DNA from: Brevundimonas sp. UBA7506
GTDB lineage: Bacteria > Pseudomonadota > Alphaproteobacteria > Caulobacterales > Caulobacteraceae
DNA length: 36,644 bases
Assembly (NCBI RefSeq): GCF_002479495.1
Contig: NZ_DLNQ01000008.1
Coordinates: forward strand, 1 to 36,644
Direction of reading: 5' to 3'
The position numbers and the translations under genes were made by a program. Of this stretch, positions 17,167 through 27,222 are shown one piece after another. A model generated the notes under the pieces. It was not told the DNA's origin and did no database searches. It worked only from the letters and a program-made list of their open reading frames with translations. How positions within the stretch are numbered: position 1 is the stretch's first letter; every line of letters begins with the position of its first letter.

Positions 17167-18678
17167 ATGGCTTCGCCCGCGACCGAAACCGAACTGAAGT
17201 TCCGGCTCGGGCCGGGCGCGGTCGTGCGTCTGTCAGGCCACCCGGCGCTGCAAGGGCCCCAGACCAGCCAGTCGCTGCGCTCGGTCTATTTCGACACTCC
17301 CGACAGCGTCCTGCGCGCGGCGGGGTGCGGCCTGAGGGTTCGCGCCACGCCGGACGGCTTCGTCCAGACCCTGAAGCGCCAGACCGCCCCCGGCCAGACC
17401 GCCCGCGACGAGTGGGAGGTCCAAGTCGCCTCCGAGGCCCTCGACCTCGCCGCGCTCAAGGCCACGCCCGCCCATAAACTTCTGAAGGGCCGCCGCCGCG
17501 ACCTATCGCCCCGCTTCGCCACCACGGTCGTCCGCCGCGTCCGCATGGTCGACTGGGAGGGCGCCCGGATCGAAGTCGCCTTCGACGCCGGCGAACTGTC
17601 CGCCGGAGAGCGCCGCGAGCCCATCTACGAGCTGGAACTGGAGCTGAAGGCGGGGCCGCCCGCCGCCCTGTTCAGCCTCGCCCGGCGGCTGGCGCGCGAC
17701 CTGGCCATCGTCCCGGTGTTCGAGAGCAAGGCCGAGCGCGGCTGGCGGCTGGCCGACGGCGAGAGCCGCAGCCCCCGTCGCGCCGTCGCCACGCCCCTGT
17801 CGCCTGATGCATCGGCAGCCACCGCCTTCCGCCGCATCGCCATGGCCTGTCTGGCCCAGGTCTCGGCCAACGCCGAACTGCTGCGGATCGTGCGCCGCCC
17901 CGAGGCCGTGCATCAGATGCGGGTGGCCTTACGCCGCCTGCGCGCCGCCGTCGGCGTCTTCAAGCCCCTGTTGGCCGAGGCCGAACGCGAGCGCATCGAG
18001 GCCGAACTGAAATGGCTGGCGCACGAGGCCGACGCCGCCCGCGACCTCGACGTCTTCATCCGCGACGTCTTCCACCCCACGGCGCTGGCGGCCCCCTCGC
18101 CCGGCCTCGCGGCCCTGGGCCGTCACCTGCTGACCGCCCGGGGGCAGGCCTATGACCGCGTTCTGACGGCCATCGCCTCGCCCCGCTACGCCCTGCTGAT
18201 GCTGGAGACGACCGCCTGGATCGAGACGGCGGTCCTGTCCGACGCCCCCGTTGCGCCCTTCGCCGCCGAGGCCCTCAGCCGCCTGCATCGTCAGGTCGAA
18301 AAACGCGCCCGCGACCTGACCGATCTGGACCCCGAGGCCCGGCACCACCTGCGCATCCGCGCCAAGCGGCTGCGCTACGCCGCCGAGTTCTTCGCCGACC
18401 TGTTTCCCGCCCGCCGCCGCCGCGCCCGCTATCTGAAGGCTCTGGAACGGCTGCAGGACCGGCTCGGCGAACTGAACGACCTGGCCGTGGCGCGCGACCG
18501 AATCCCCGGCGAGGCCGCTCTGGACGACGCAAGCGTGGCCTTCGCTGCGGGACGCGTCATCGGCCGGCGCGAGCGCGACGAGGCCGCCTTATTGGCCGCC
18601 GCGCTCAAGGCCTGCAGGCGTTTCCACGACGCCAGGCCCTTCTGGACCGGATGCCGACCACGTCAGAAACGGTCGTAG
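17167..18678 (+). CDS. CYTH-CHAD domain protein (inorganic triphosphatase-like)
   Basis: Cytoplasmic two-domain protein of 503 residues. The CYTH (triphosphate tunnel) domain at about 1-200 starts with the metal/phosphate motif ExExK (E7, E9, K11) and has further tunnel residues such as LRSVYFDTPD and GLRVRATPDGFVQTLKRQ. The CHAD domain at about 215-490 is helical and carries the phosphate-binding His/Arg/Lys repeats (AVHQMRVALRRLRA and HHLRIRAKRLRYAAEFF). CYTH enzymes of this kind split inorganic triphosphate, and CHAD domains bind polyphosphate, so a role in polyphosphate metabolism is likely. No ribosome site precedes the ATG (TAAACTACCCCC), so a leaderless message is possible. It ends 30 bp before the recA control region. 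Confidence 0.93.
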   Translation: MASPATETELKFRLGPGAVVRLSGHPALQGPQTSQSLRSVYFDTPDSVLRAAGCGLRVRATPDGFVQTLKRQTAPGQTARDEWEVQVASEALDLAALKATPAHKLLKGRRRDLSPRFATTVVRRVRMVDWEGARIEVAFDAGELSAGERREPIYELELELKAGPPAALFSLARRLARDLAIVPVFESKAERGWRLADGESRSPRRAVATPLSPDASAATAFRRIAMACLAQVSANAELLRIVRRPEAVHQMRVALRRLRAAVGVFKPLLAEAERERIEAELKWLAHEADAARDLDVFIRDVFHPTALAAPSPGLAALGRHLLTARGQAYDRVLTAIASPRYALLMLETTAWIETAVLSDAPVAPFAAEALSRLHRQVEKRARDLTDLDPEARHHLRIRAKRLRYAAEFFADLFPARRRRARYLKALERLQDRLGELNDLAVARDRIPGEAALDDASVAFAAGRVIGRRERDEAALLAAALKACRRFHDARPFWTGCRPRQKRS

Positions 18679-18688
18679 ATCGCATTTT

Positions 18689-18728
18689 GTTCTCACGCGC
18701 CAAATGAGAACATCTTGTGAACCAGAAC
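18689..18728 (+). promoter_or_regulatory. SOS (LexA) box region of recA
   Basis: GAACATCTTGTGAAC at 18708-18722 is GAAC-N7-GAAC, the complement of the alphaproteobacterial LexA box GTTC-N7-GTTC. It lies about 100 bp before the recA start. The same spot has extra half sites: GTTCTC at 18689-18694 facing GAGAAC at 18706-18711, and a third GAAC at 18725-18728. The box is a clear match to the class consensus; the meaning of the extra half sites is not known. Confidence 0.9.
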
Positions 18729-18822
18729 AAACCATGCACATAGTCCGTCTCACAGAGGGAGCGGGTCCTGGCGGGTCTCTCCCAAAGCCCAGAATGGAAT
18801 CATGGCAAGGGAGAGAAAACCA

Positions 18823-19902
18823 ATGGCACAGGCGGCATTGAAGCTCGTGGGTAAAGAAGACGGCGAAAAGCAACGCGCTCTTGAGGCGGCGATCGCGCAG
18901 ATCGATCGCGCTTTCGGCAAGGGCTCGGTGATGAAGCTCGGCAAGGGCGGTTTGGTGAACGAGATCGAGAGCGTCTCGACCGGTTCGCTGGGCCTGGACA
19001 TGGCGCTCGGCATCGGCGGCCTGCCGGTCGGGCGGGTGATCGAGGTGTTCGGCCCGGAATCCTCGGGCAAGACGACCCTCGCCCTGCACACCGTGGCCGA
19101 GGTCCAGAAGAAGGGCGGCGTGGCCGCCTTCGTCGACGCCGAGCACGCGCTCGACCCGGTCTATGCGCAAAAGCTGGGCGTCAACCTCGACGACCTGCTG
19201 GTGTCGCAGCCCGACGCCGGCGAGCAGGCCCTGGAGATCGTCGACACCCTGGTGCGCTCGGGCGCCGTGGACATCGTGGTGGTCGACTCGGTCGCCGCCC
19301 TGACCCCGCGCGCCGAAATCGAAGGCGAGATGGGCGACAGCCTGCCCGGCCTTCAGGCCCGTCTGATGTCGCAGGCCCTGCGCAAGCTGACCGCCTCGAT
19401 CTCCAAGTCGAAGTGCATCGTCCTCTTCATCAATCAGATCCGTCACAAGATCGGCGTCATGTACGGCTCGCCGGAAACGACGACGGGCGGCAATGCGCTG
19501 AAGTTCTACGCCTCGGTGCGCCTCGACATCCGCCGCACCGGCGCGATCAAGAACCGCGACGAGGTCGTCGGCAACACCACCCGCGTCAAGGTGGTCAAGA
19601 ACAAGGTCGCCCCGCCGTTCCGCGAGGTCATCTTCGACATCATGTACGGCGAAGGCATCTCCAAGATCGGCGAAATCATCGATCTGGGCGTCAAGGCCAA
19701 CATCATCGAGAAGTCGGGCTCTTGGTTCTCCTACGACTCGACCCGCATCGGTCAGGGCCGCGAGAACGCCAAGGAATTTCTGAAGAACAACCCCGACATG
19801 GCCCTCGCCATCGAGAAGGCCGTCCGCCAATCCACGGCCAAGATCGCCGACGACATGCTGGGCGCGCCCGAACCCGATGAAGGCCAAGATCTGGAGGGCT
19901 GA
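18823..19902 (+). CDS. recA: Recombinase A
   Basis: DNA strand-exchange protein and co-protease for LexA self-cleavage. The 359 residues are essentially canonical. The short N-terminal domain starts [20 protein letters not shown]. The Walker A motif GPESSGKTT begins at about residue 77, Walker B is in [12 protein letters not shown], and the DNA-binding loops contain [14 protein letters not shown] and [17 protein letters not shown]. The acidic tail ends [10 protein letters not shown]. An in-frame ATG lies seven codons upstream at 18802, but GGGAGAG precedes the 18823 start and other alphaproteobacterial RecA proteins begin near this point, so I prefer 18823. The SOS box upstream shows damage control. 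recA, alaS and icd in this order are common in Alphaproteobacteria. Confidence 0.98.
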   Translation: MAQAALKLVGKEDGEKQRALEAAIAQIDRAFGKGSVMKLGKGGLVNEIESVSTGSLGLDMALGIGGLPVGRVIEVFGPESSGKTTLALHTVAEVQKKGGVAAFVDAEHALDPVYAQKLGVNLDDLLVSQPDAGEQALEIVDTLVRSGAVDIVVVDSVAALTPRAEIEGEMGDSLPGLQARLMSQALRKLTASISKSKCIVLFINQIRHKIGVMYGSPETTTGGNALKFYASVRLDIRRTGAIKNRDEVVGNTTRVKVVKNKVAPPFREVIFDIMYGEGISKIGEIIDLGVKANIIEKSGSWFSYDSTRIGQGRENAKEFLKNNPDMALAIEKAVRQSTAKIADDMLGAPEPDEGQDLEG

Positions 19903-19948
19903 TCTCCCTCCGACACAGCTTCCGTCCGTCGTCCCCGCGACCCGCCTA

Positions 19949-20011
19949 CCGACCCCGCGGGGTCGGTCGGACGGAGCCGGCCCGCCCGAGCAATCGGGCG
20001 GGCCTCTTTTT
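19949..20011 (+). terminator. Terminator after recA, preceded by a perfect palindrome
   Basis: A strong terminator: 11-bp stem GGCCCGCCCGA/TCGGGCGGGCC with loop GCAA at 19979-20004, followed by TCTTTTT. Just before it, 19949-19966 is a perfect 18-bp palindrome (CCGACCCC/GGGGTCGG around a central CG), which may be a second hairpin. Confidence 0.9.
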
Positions 20012-20031
20012 ATCTGGTTCGCCTTCAGTTT

Positions 20032-20140
20032 CCGCTCATCCCCGCGGAGGCGGGGACCCAGTGAGAGCCTCACGCACCATCACTGACCGCCCGTGCTTGC
20101 CGCCAAAGCACTGGGTCCCCGCCTCCGCGGGGATGAGCGG
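20032..20140 (+). repeat. Inverted-repeat element, copy 1 (32-bp perfect arms)
   Basis: Perfect 32-bp inverted arms at 20032-20063 and 20109-20140 (beginning CCGCTCATCCCCGCGGAGGC) around a 45-bp core. Each arm can also fold on itself through CCCCGC/GCGGGG. The core is almost the same as that of the copy at 23552-23661, which lies in the opposite orientation, so this is a dispersed element rather than a simple hairpin. It occupies most of the 311-bp gap between recA and rraA. Confidence 0.9.
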
Positions 20141-20213
20141 ATGTAGAAACAAACCGCTCTTTTCTCGCCGCGCCCCGCCGGGCAAACTTCACCCTCAAGC
20201 CCCGGAGCCTCCC

Positions 20214-20696
20214 ATGATCCCCGCCACCGCCGACCTCTGCGACGCCCACCCCGAAAAGGTGAAGGTCTGCCACATCCCGTTCCGCAGCTTCGGCCAGGCG
20301 ACGGCCTTCCACGGTCCGGTTCGCACCCTCAGCGTGCTGGACGACAACGCCTTGGTCCGACAGGCGCTGGAGCGGCCGGGCCACGGCGCGGTGCTGGTGG
20401 TCAACGGCGGCGGATCGCTGAAGCGCGCCCTTGTCGGCGACAACCTGGCCAGACTGGCCATCGACAACAACTGGGCCGGGATCGTCCTCCACGGCGCCAT
20501 TCGCGACAGCGGCGTCATCGACACCATGCCCGTCGGCGTGAAGGCCGTGGGGACCACGCCCCTGCGCGCCGACCGCGACGCCATCGGCGAGATCGACATC
20601 CCCACCGCCTTCGGCGGCGTCATCTTCACCCCCGGCGACTGGCTCTATGCCGACGCGGACGGGGTCATCGTCGCGCCGCATCGCCTGCACGATTAG
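20214..20696 (+). CDS. rraA: RraA family protein (RNase E regulator / HMG aldolase-like)
   Basis: Protein of 160 residues, the usual length of RraA (161 in E. coli). Family wording is clear: ATADLCDAHPEKVKVCHIPF at the N-terminus, GAVLVVNGGGSLKRALVGDN, and the active-site/anion-binding region VLHGAIRDSGVIDTMPVGVK with the conserved Arg-Asp. It ends with PGDWLYADADGVIVAP. The fold is shared by the RNase E inhibitor RraA and by 4-hydroxy-4-methyl-2-oxoglutarate / oxaloacetate-decarboxylating aldolases. The Arg-Asp pair is retained, so enzymatic activity is possible and the two roles cannot be separated by eye. The ATG at 20214 has GGAG upstream; longer readings run back into the repeat element and are not credible. 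It is followed by alaS after 132 bp. Confidence 0.88.
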   Translation: MIPATADLCDAHPEKVKVCHIPFRSFGQATAFHGPVRTLSVLDDNALVRQALERPGHGAVLVVNGGGSLKRALVGDNLARLAIDNNWAGIVLHGAIRDSGVIDTMPVGVKAVGTTPLRADRDAIGEIDIPTAFGGVIFTPGDWLYADADGVIVAPHRLHD

Positions 20697-20828
20697 AGCC
20701 CGCCGCATCGCAAAAGCGCGCCCCGGCGCACGCGATCACGCGCCAGTGATGCGCTCGGCGCAAAATCCCTATATGACGCCCGTTCCGATATTCTCCCCGC
20801 GCGCCCGAATTCCTTAGAGCGATACGCC

Positions 20829-23474
<2,646 letters not shown>

Positions 23475-23497
23475 TCGCCCGCACAGACTGAAACAGG

Positions 23498-23530
23498 AAG
23501 GGCGGCGCACCGGATGCGCCGCCCTTTTTC
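23498..23530 (+). terminator. Rho-independent terminator after alaS
   Basis: An 11-bp perfect stem AGGGCGGCGCA/TGCGCCGCCCT with loop CCGGA, followed by a run of T. Confidence 0.93.
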
Positions 23531-23551
23531 TTTGGCCGATCCCCACACAAT

Positions 23552-23661
23552 CCGCTCATCCCCGCGGAGGCGGGGACCCAGTGCTTTGGCTGCAAGCACA
23601 GGCGGCCAAGGATGGTGCGTGAGGCTCTTTCTGGGTCCCCCGCCTCCGCGGGGATGAGCGG
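23552..23661 (-). repeat. Inverted-repeat element, copy 2 (opposite orientation)
   Basis: Same element as at 20032-20140, reversed. The arms are 23552-23583 and 23631-23661; they differ by one extra C in the right arm and by the last bases of the arms. The core, read on the minus strand, repeats AGAGCCTCACGCACCATC and then GTGCTTGC and GCCAAAG exactly as in copy 1. It lies between the convergent alaS and DUF2939 genes and could end transcription from the minus-strand gene. Confidence 0.9.
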
Positions 23662-23665
23662 GTGA

Positions 23666-24232
23666 TTATTCCGCCTTGCTCAGATCGATCCCCGCCAGCT
23701 TCCAGCCCAACAGGTTGCGGCGTTTCATCAGCAGGGAGACTTGCTCGCCCGGCTGGTCGTCGCGGGTCAAGGTGACGGCGAAGGTGTCCAGGTCGCGGTA
23801 GCTCCAGGACTGGCGCACCTTCTTGCTCTCAGGCTTGCTCTCAGGCTTCGGCCCGACCTCCGGCTCGACCTTGGCCAGGTCCGGCTTGGGCGCCTGCCCC
23901 TCCTGCACCATGGCCGAGATGGCCTGGGGCGTGACGAAGGCGTCCACGGCGCCGCTGACCAGCGCCGGCGCCAGCAGCATGCCCAGGCCCGACAGGCCGC
24001 TGTCCTTCAGCCGACTGTCCTTGCGCATCTCGCTCATCATGCGCTCGCTCAGCTCGTCTTTCAGGCTGGCGCGGAAGGCGGGAAAGTCGACCTGGCGCTC
24101 CAGCGCCTGCGCGTCGCCGCTCTTGGCCGCCTGCACCAGCGAGCGCGCCGCCAGCAAGGGCGAGGCGGCGTAGGCCAGGACGAAGGCCGCCACGGCGGCG
24201 CCCCCCAGTCGAAGGATCAGTTTCTGGTTCAT
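23666..24232 (-). CDS. DUF2939 family membrane-anchored protein
   Basis: Protein of 188 residues. An N-terminal hydrophobic segment at about 8-28 (LRLGGAAVAAFVLAYAASPL) leads into ARSLVQAAKSGDAQALERQV, with DFPAFRASLKDELSER after it. This wording is typical of DUF2939, a family of proteins tied to the inner membrane with a periplasmic part and no known role. The middle has a Pro/Lys/Glu-rich stretch with the repeated unit PESK (PKPESKPESKK), probably a flexible linker, then a small C-terminal beta domain (WSYRDLDTFAVTLTRDDQ ... LLGWKLAGIDL). GGGAGG precedes the ATG. It stands alone between two repeat elements. Function unknown. Confidence 0.85.
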   Translation of the reverse strand: MNQKLILRLGGAAVAAFVLAYAASPLLAARSLVQAAKSGDAQALERQVDFPAFRASLKDELSERMMSEMRKDSRLKDSGLSGLGMLLAPALVSGAVDAFVTPQAISAMVQEGQAPKPDLAKVEPEVGPKPESKPESKKVRQSWSYRDLDTFAVTLTRDDQPGEQVSLLMKRRNLLGWKLAGIDLSKAE

Positions 24233-24372
24233 CGGCCCTCCCCTGCCTTACGAACGCGACGGGTCAGCGACATCTGCGACACAAACTCGAAACCCCCTGC
24301 GACATTAAGGACATGGTTCGAGGGGGGGCTCAAGGGCGTCGTTAACCCTTGGCGGAATTCCGGGGGCTCCCC

Positions 24373-24486
24373 CCGCCGTCATCCTCGGGCTTGACCCGAG
24401 GATCGGGTGGTCCGCCTGCGCGACATAGGCAAGGAGGCGCGCGTCCCTACGCTCGATCCTCGGGTCAAGCCCGAGGATGACGGCGG
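24373..24486. repeat. Inverted-repeat element with 33-bp perfect arms
   Basis: Arms at 24373-24405 and 24454-24486 are perfect reverse complements (beginning CCGCCGTCATCCTCGGGCTT) around a 48-bp core. Each arm contains its own hairpin ATCCTCGGG-CTTGA-CCCGAGGAT. The arm wording is a well-known kind of dispersed intergenic repeat in Alphaproteobacteria. Sequence family differs from the copies near rraA and alaS, but the architecture is the same. Confidence 0.9.
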
Positions 24487-24512
24487 TATGAGTGATGCGC
24501 GGCCCGAGCAAC

Positions 24513-24544
24513 CAAAAGGCCCGCGGGATTTCTCCAGCGGGCCC
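24513..24544 (-). terminator. Terminator of icd (minus strand)
   Basis: On the minus strand a GGCCCGC/GCGGGCC stem with a 12-base loop is followed by TTTTGG. It lies about 50 bp after the icd stop. Confidence 0.75.
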
Positions 24545-24592
24545 ATTCCTGGTGCGTAACGCGCTCAAGCAGCGCGAAGCGCGGTAGCGCTA

Positions 24593-25813
24593 CTAACCAA
24601 TATTCGGCAGGGCCTTTTTCAGGTTCTCAGACACCTTGTCCAGGAAGCCTTCGGTGGTCAGCCACGACTGCTGGTCGCCGACGAGCAGGGCCAGATCCTT
24701 GGTCATGAAGCCCGACTCGACGGTTTCAACCACGACGCGTTCCAGCGTCTCGGCGAACTCGGCCAGCTCGGCATTGTCGTCCAGCTTGGCGCGGTGCTTG
24801 AAGCCGGCCGACCAGGCGAAGATCGAGGCGATCGAGTTGGTCGAGGTCGCTTCACCCTTCTGGTGCTGACGGTAGTGACGGGTCACCGTGCCGTGGGCGG
24901 CTTCGGTTTCCATGATCTTGCCGTCCGGCGTCATCAGGACCGAGGTCATCAGGCCCAGCGAGCCGAAGCCCTGAGCCACGATGTCCGACTGCACGTCGCC
25001 GTCATAGTTCTTGCACGCCCAGACGAAGCCGCCCGACCACTTGATGGCGGCCGCCACCATGTCGTCGATCAGACGGTGTTCGTAGGTCAGGCCGCGCGCC
25101 TTGAACTCTTCGGCGTAGTGCTCGTCGAAGACTTCCTGGAACAGGTCCTTGAAGCGGCCGTCATAGGCTTTCAGAATGGTGTTCTTGGTCGACAGATAGA
25201 CCGGATAGTTACGAGCCAGGCCGTAGCTGAACGAGGCGTGGGCGAAGTCACGGATCGACGAGTCGAGGTTGTACATGCCCATGGCCACACCGGCCGACGG
25301 GGATTTGAACACCTCGTGCTCGATCACCTGGCCATCGTCGCCGACGAACTTGATCGACAGGGTGCCGGCGCCCGGCATCAGGAAGTCAGTGGCCTTGTAC
25401 TGGTCGCCGAAGGCGTGACGGCCGACGACGATCGGCTGGGTCCAGCCCGGAACCAGACGCGGCACGTTCGAGCAGATGATCGGCTCGCGGAAGACCACGC
25501 CGCCCAGGATGTTGCGGATGGTGCCGTTCGGCGACTTCCACATCTTCTTCAGGCCGAATTCCTTCACCCGGGCTTCGTCCGGGGTGATGGTGGCGCACTT
25601 GACGCCGACGCCGTGCTTCTGGATCGCGTGGGCCGCGTCGATCGTCACCTGGTCGTCGGTGGCGTCGCGGTGCTCCATGCCGAGGTCGTAGTAGTCGAGC
25701 TCCAGGTCCAGGTAGGGGAAGACCAGCTTGTCCTTGATCATCTGCCAGATGATCCGGGTCATTTCGTCGCCGTCGATGTCCACGATGGGGTTGGCGACCT
25801 TGATCTTGGCCAT
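24593..25813 (-). CDS. icd: NADP-dependent isocitrate dehydrogenase, type II
   Basis: TCA-cycle enzyme turning isocitrate into 2-oxoglutarate, CO2 and NADPH. The 406 residues and the wording ([45 protein letters not shown]-like [34 protein letters not shown]) place it in the homodimeric eukaryote-like type II group, the usual form in Alphaproteobacteria, not the E. coli type I. Substrate-binding Ser/Asn/Arg (SPNGTIRN), metal-binding Asp ([10 protein letters not shown]) and NADP-binding [11 protein letters not shown] are present. I chose the ATG at 25813, with AGAGG upstream; a longer in-frame reading lacks family support. With acs upstream in the window it belongs to central acetate metabolism, but the two are far apart and separately expressed. 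Confidence 0.97.
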   Translation of the reverse strand: MAKIKVANPIVDIDGDEMTRIIWQMIKDKLVFPYLDLELDYYDLGMEHRDATDDQVTIDAAHAIQKHGVGVKCATITPDEARVKEFGLKKMWKSPNGTIRNILGGVVFREPIICSNVPRLVPGWTQPIVVGRHAFGDQYKATDFLMPGAGTLSIKFVGDDGQVIEHEVFKSPSAGVAMGMYNLDSSIRDFAHASFSYGLARNYPVYLSTKNTILKAYDGRFKDLFQEVFDEHYAEEFKARGLTYEHRLIDDMVAAAIKWSGGFVWACKNYDGDVQSDIVAQGFGSLGLMTSVLMTPDGKIMETEAAHGTVTRHYRQHQKGEATSTNSIASIFAWSAGFKHRAKLDDNAELAEFAETLERVVVETVESGFMTKDLALLVGDQQSWLTTEGFLDKVSENLKKALPNIG

Positions 25814-26010
25814 GCTCTGCCTCTGTCTCTTAATCAGGGAAGGAATATCGTGCGGGCGGTATAGCGAGACGCGCGCGCGGGCGCAAAGGCTGAGCGGCGC
25901 CATCGGCGCTCCTGCGCAAAATGCCCCCATATGACTTGAACCAGCAGCCAGCTTGACCGTTCATGGAGCCCGCCCCTGATCGTTCCCCTCTCGCTGATGA
26001 GACGCCCGAC

Positions 26011-27141
26011 ATGACGCTTCGCAGCCTGTTGCTGACCGCCGCCGCCGCCCTGATCCTGCCGCAGGGGCTGGGGGCCTGCGGAAAGAAGGAGGGTGACGCC
26101 TCGCCCGCCGCGGCCCCCGCCGCCGCCGACGTCGCGGTCGAGACGGCGGCGACGTCGCCAACCGTCAGGACGAGCGCCAATCCGCCCAGCGTGACGCGCG
26201 AGTTCCGCGACTGGACCGCCACCTGCGACAACACCAATCACTGCGTGGCCTTTGGTTCGGCGCATGAAAACATGGGCTTCGTCCTGGTCTCCCTGGCCCC
26301 CGGCGCGGAAGCCCGCCCCGTCGTCCACATGGGCGGATGGGGTCTGGAGGACGGCCAGGGCTCGGTCCACGCCGTCATCGACGGCCGGCGCTATGCCGGC
26401 GAGAACTCCAAGATGGACGAGGAAGGCGACGTCATCGCCTTCAGGAACCCCTCGCCCCAACTGGTGCATGATCTGGGCAACGGCTCCTTCATGGCCCTGC
26501 GACGCGGGGACGAGCAGATGAAGGTCAGCCTCGGCGGGGCGGCCGCCGCCTTCCTGTGGATCGACGAGCGTCAGGGGCGGCTGAACACCCCCACCGCCCT
26601 GATCCGGCGCGGCGACCGGCCCGCCGCCGAAGTGCCCGCAGCCCCGGCCGCCCCGCGCGTGGCCGTGGCGGCCGCCGTCGCCCAGAAAGGCCTGGTCCAG
26701 GACGACCTGTCCCCGGCGCTTCTCGCCCACCCCAAGGTCAAGGAATGCCTGGCCGAAACCCGCAGAGGCGAACGTTTCGAGCCGAACGTCGAGGTCTCAC
26801 GTCTGGCGGCGGACAAGCTGCTGTGGAGCGTGCCGTGCGGCGAAGGCGCCTATAATTTCAGCCAGACCTATTTCATCACACCGGCCGACGGGACCGCGCC
26901 CCGGCCGGTCGCCTTCCCCACGGCGGCGGGCAGCGAAGCGACCCTGGTCAACAGCCGCTATGATCCCAGGACCCGCACCCTCTTCGCCTTCGGCAAGGGG
27001 CGCGGCCTCGGCGACTGCGGCCGCATGGGCGTCTGGGCCTGGACCGGCGAGCGCTTCGCCCTGTTGGACGAGAAGGTCATGCCGAGTTGCACGGCAGTCC
27101 CCCAGGACCTGTGGCCGACCACCTGGCGCGCGGCGACCTGA
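26011..27141 (+). CDS. DUF1176 family lipoprotein
   Basis: Exported protein of 376 residues. The N-terminus is a lipoprotein signal (LRSLLLTAAAALILPQGLGA) with lipobox LGAC and lipidated C23, then an Ala/Pro-rich linker. The remainder fits DUF1176: the opening REFRDWTATCDNTNHCVAFG with two close cysteines, a middle alpha/beta part, and a C-terminal domain with further Cys (VKECLAE, SVPCGEGAYN, LGDCGRMGVWAWTG, MPSCTAVPQDLWPTTWRA). The even spread of cysteines suggests disulfides in the periplasm. The ATG at 26011 gives a normal signal peptide; an in-frame ATG 16 codons upstream would spoil it. The ribosome site is weak. Function of the family is unknown. It converges on the DUF885 gene across a two-way terminator. 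Confidence 0.85.
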   Translation: MTLRSLLLTAAAALILPQGLGACGKKEGDASPAAAPAAADVAVETAATSPTVRTSANPPSVTREFRDWTATCDNTNHCVAFGSAHENMGFVLVSLAPGAEARPVVHMGGWGLEDGQGSVHAVIDGRRYAGENSKMDEEGDVIAFRNPSPQLVHDLGNGSFMALRRGDEQMKVSLGGAAAAFLWIDERQGRLNTPTALIRRGDRPAAEVPAAPAAPRVAVAAAVAQKGLVQDDLSPALLAHPKVKECLAETRRGERFEPNVEVSRLAADKLLWSVPCGEGAYNFSQTYFITPADGTAPRPVAFPTAAGSEATLVNSRYDPRTRTLFAFGKGRGLGDCGRMGVWAWTGERFALLDEKVMPSCTAVPQDLWPTTWRAAT

Positions 27142-27166
27142 CCGCCATCCTGCGCCAGACATGAAA

Positions 27167-27199
27167 ACGGCCCGGACGCGCGAACGTCCGGGCCGTCTT
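27167..27199. terminator. Two-way terminator between DUF1176 and DUF885 genes
   Basis: A 12-bp perfect stem ACGGCCCGGACG/CGTCCGGGCCGT with loop CGCGAA. CTTTCGTTT follows on plus, and the complementary run of four A gives TTTT on minus, so it can serve both convergent genes. Confidence 0.88.
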
Positions 27200-27222
27200 T
27201 CGTTTCAACCCTGATCGGCGTC

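Larger units (their letters stand above)
24233..24592. other. Intergenic stretch between DUF2939 gene and icd
   Basis: About 360 bp with no credible gene. It holds the promoter side of the DUF2939 gene, the inverted repeat at 24373-24486, and the minus-strand terminator of icd near 24513-24544. Nothing else is seen. Confidence 0.7.

Noticed and set aside
20061..20213. A 51-residue N-terminal extension of RraA
   Set aside because: The extension is translated from the inverted-repeat element; RraA homologues start at the ATG at 20214, which has a ribosome site.
24541..24600. Possible tRNA-like GC-rich stem near 24545-24590
   Set aside because: Short GCGC repeats give several small pairings but no cloverleaf, no T-loop wording and no acceptor end.
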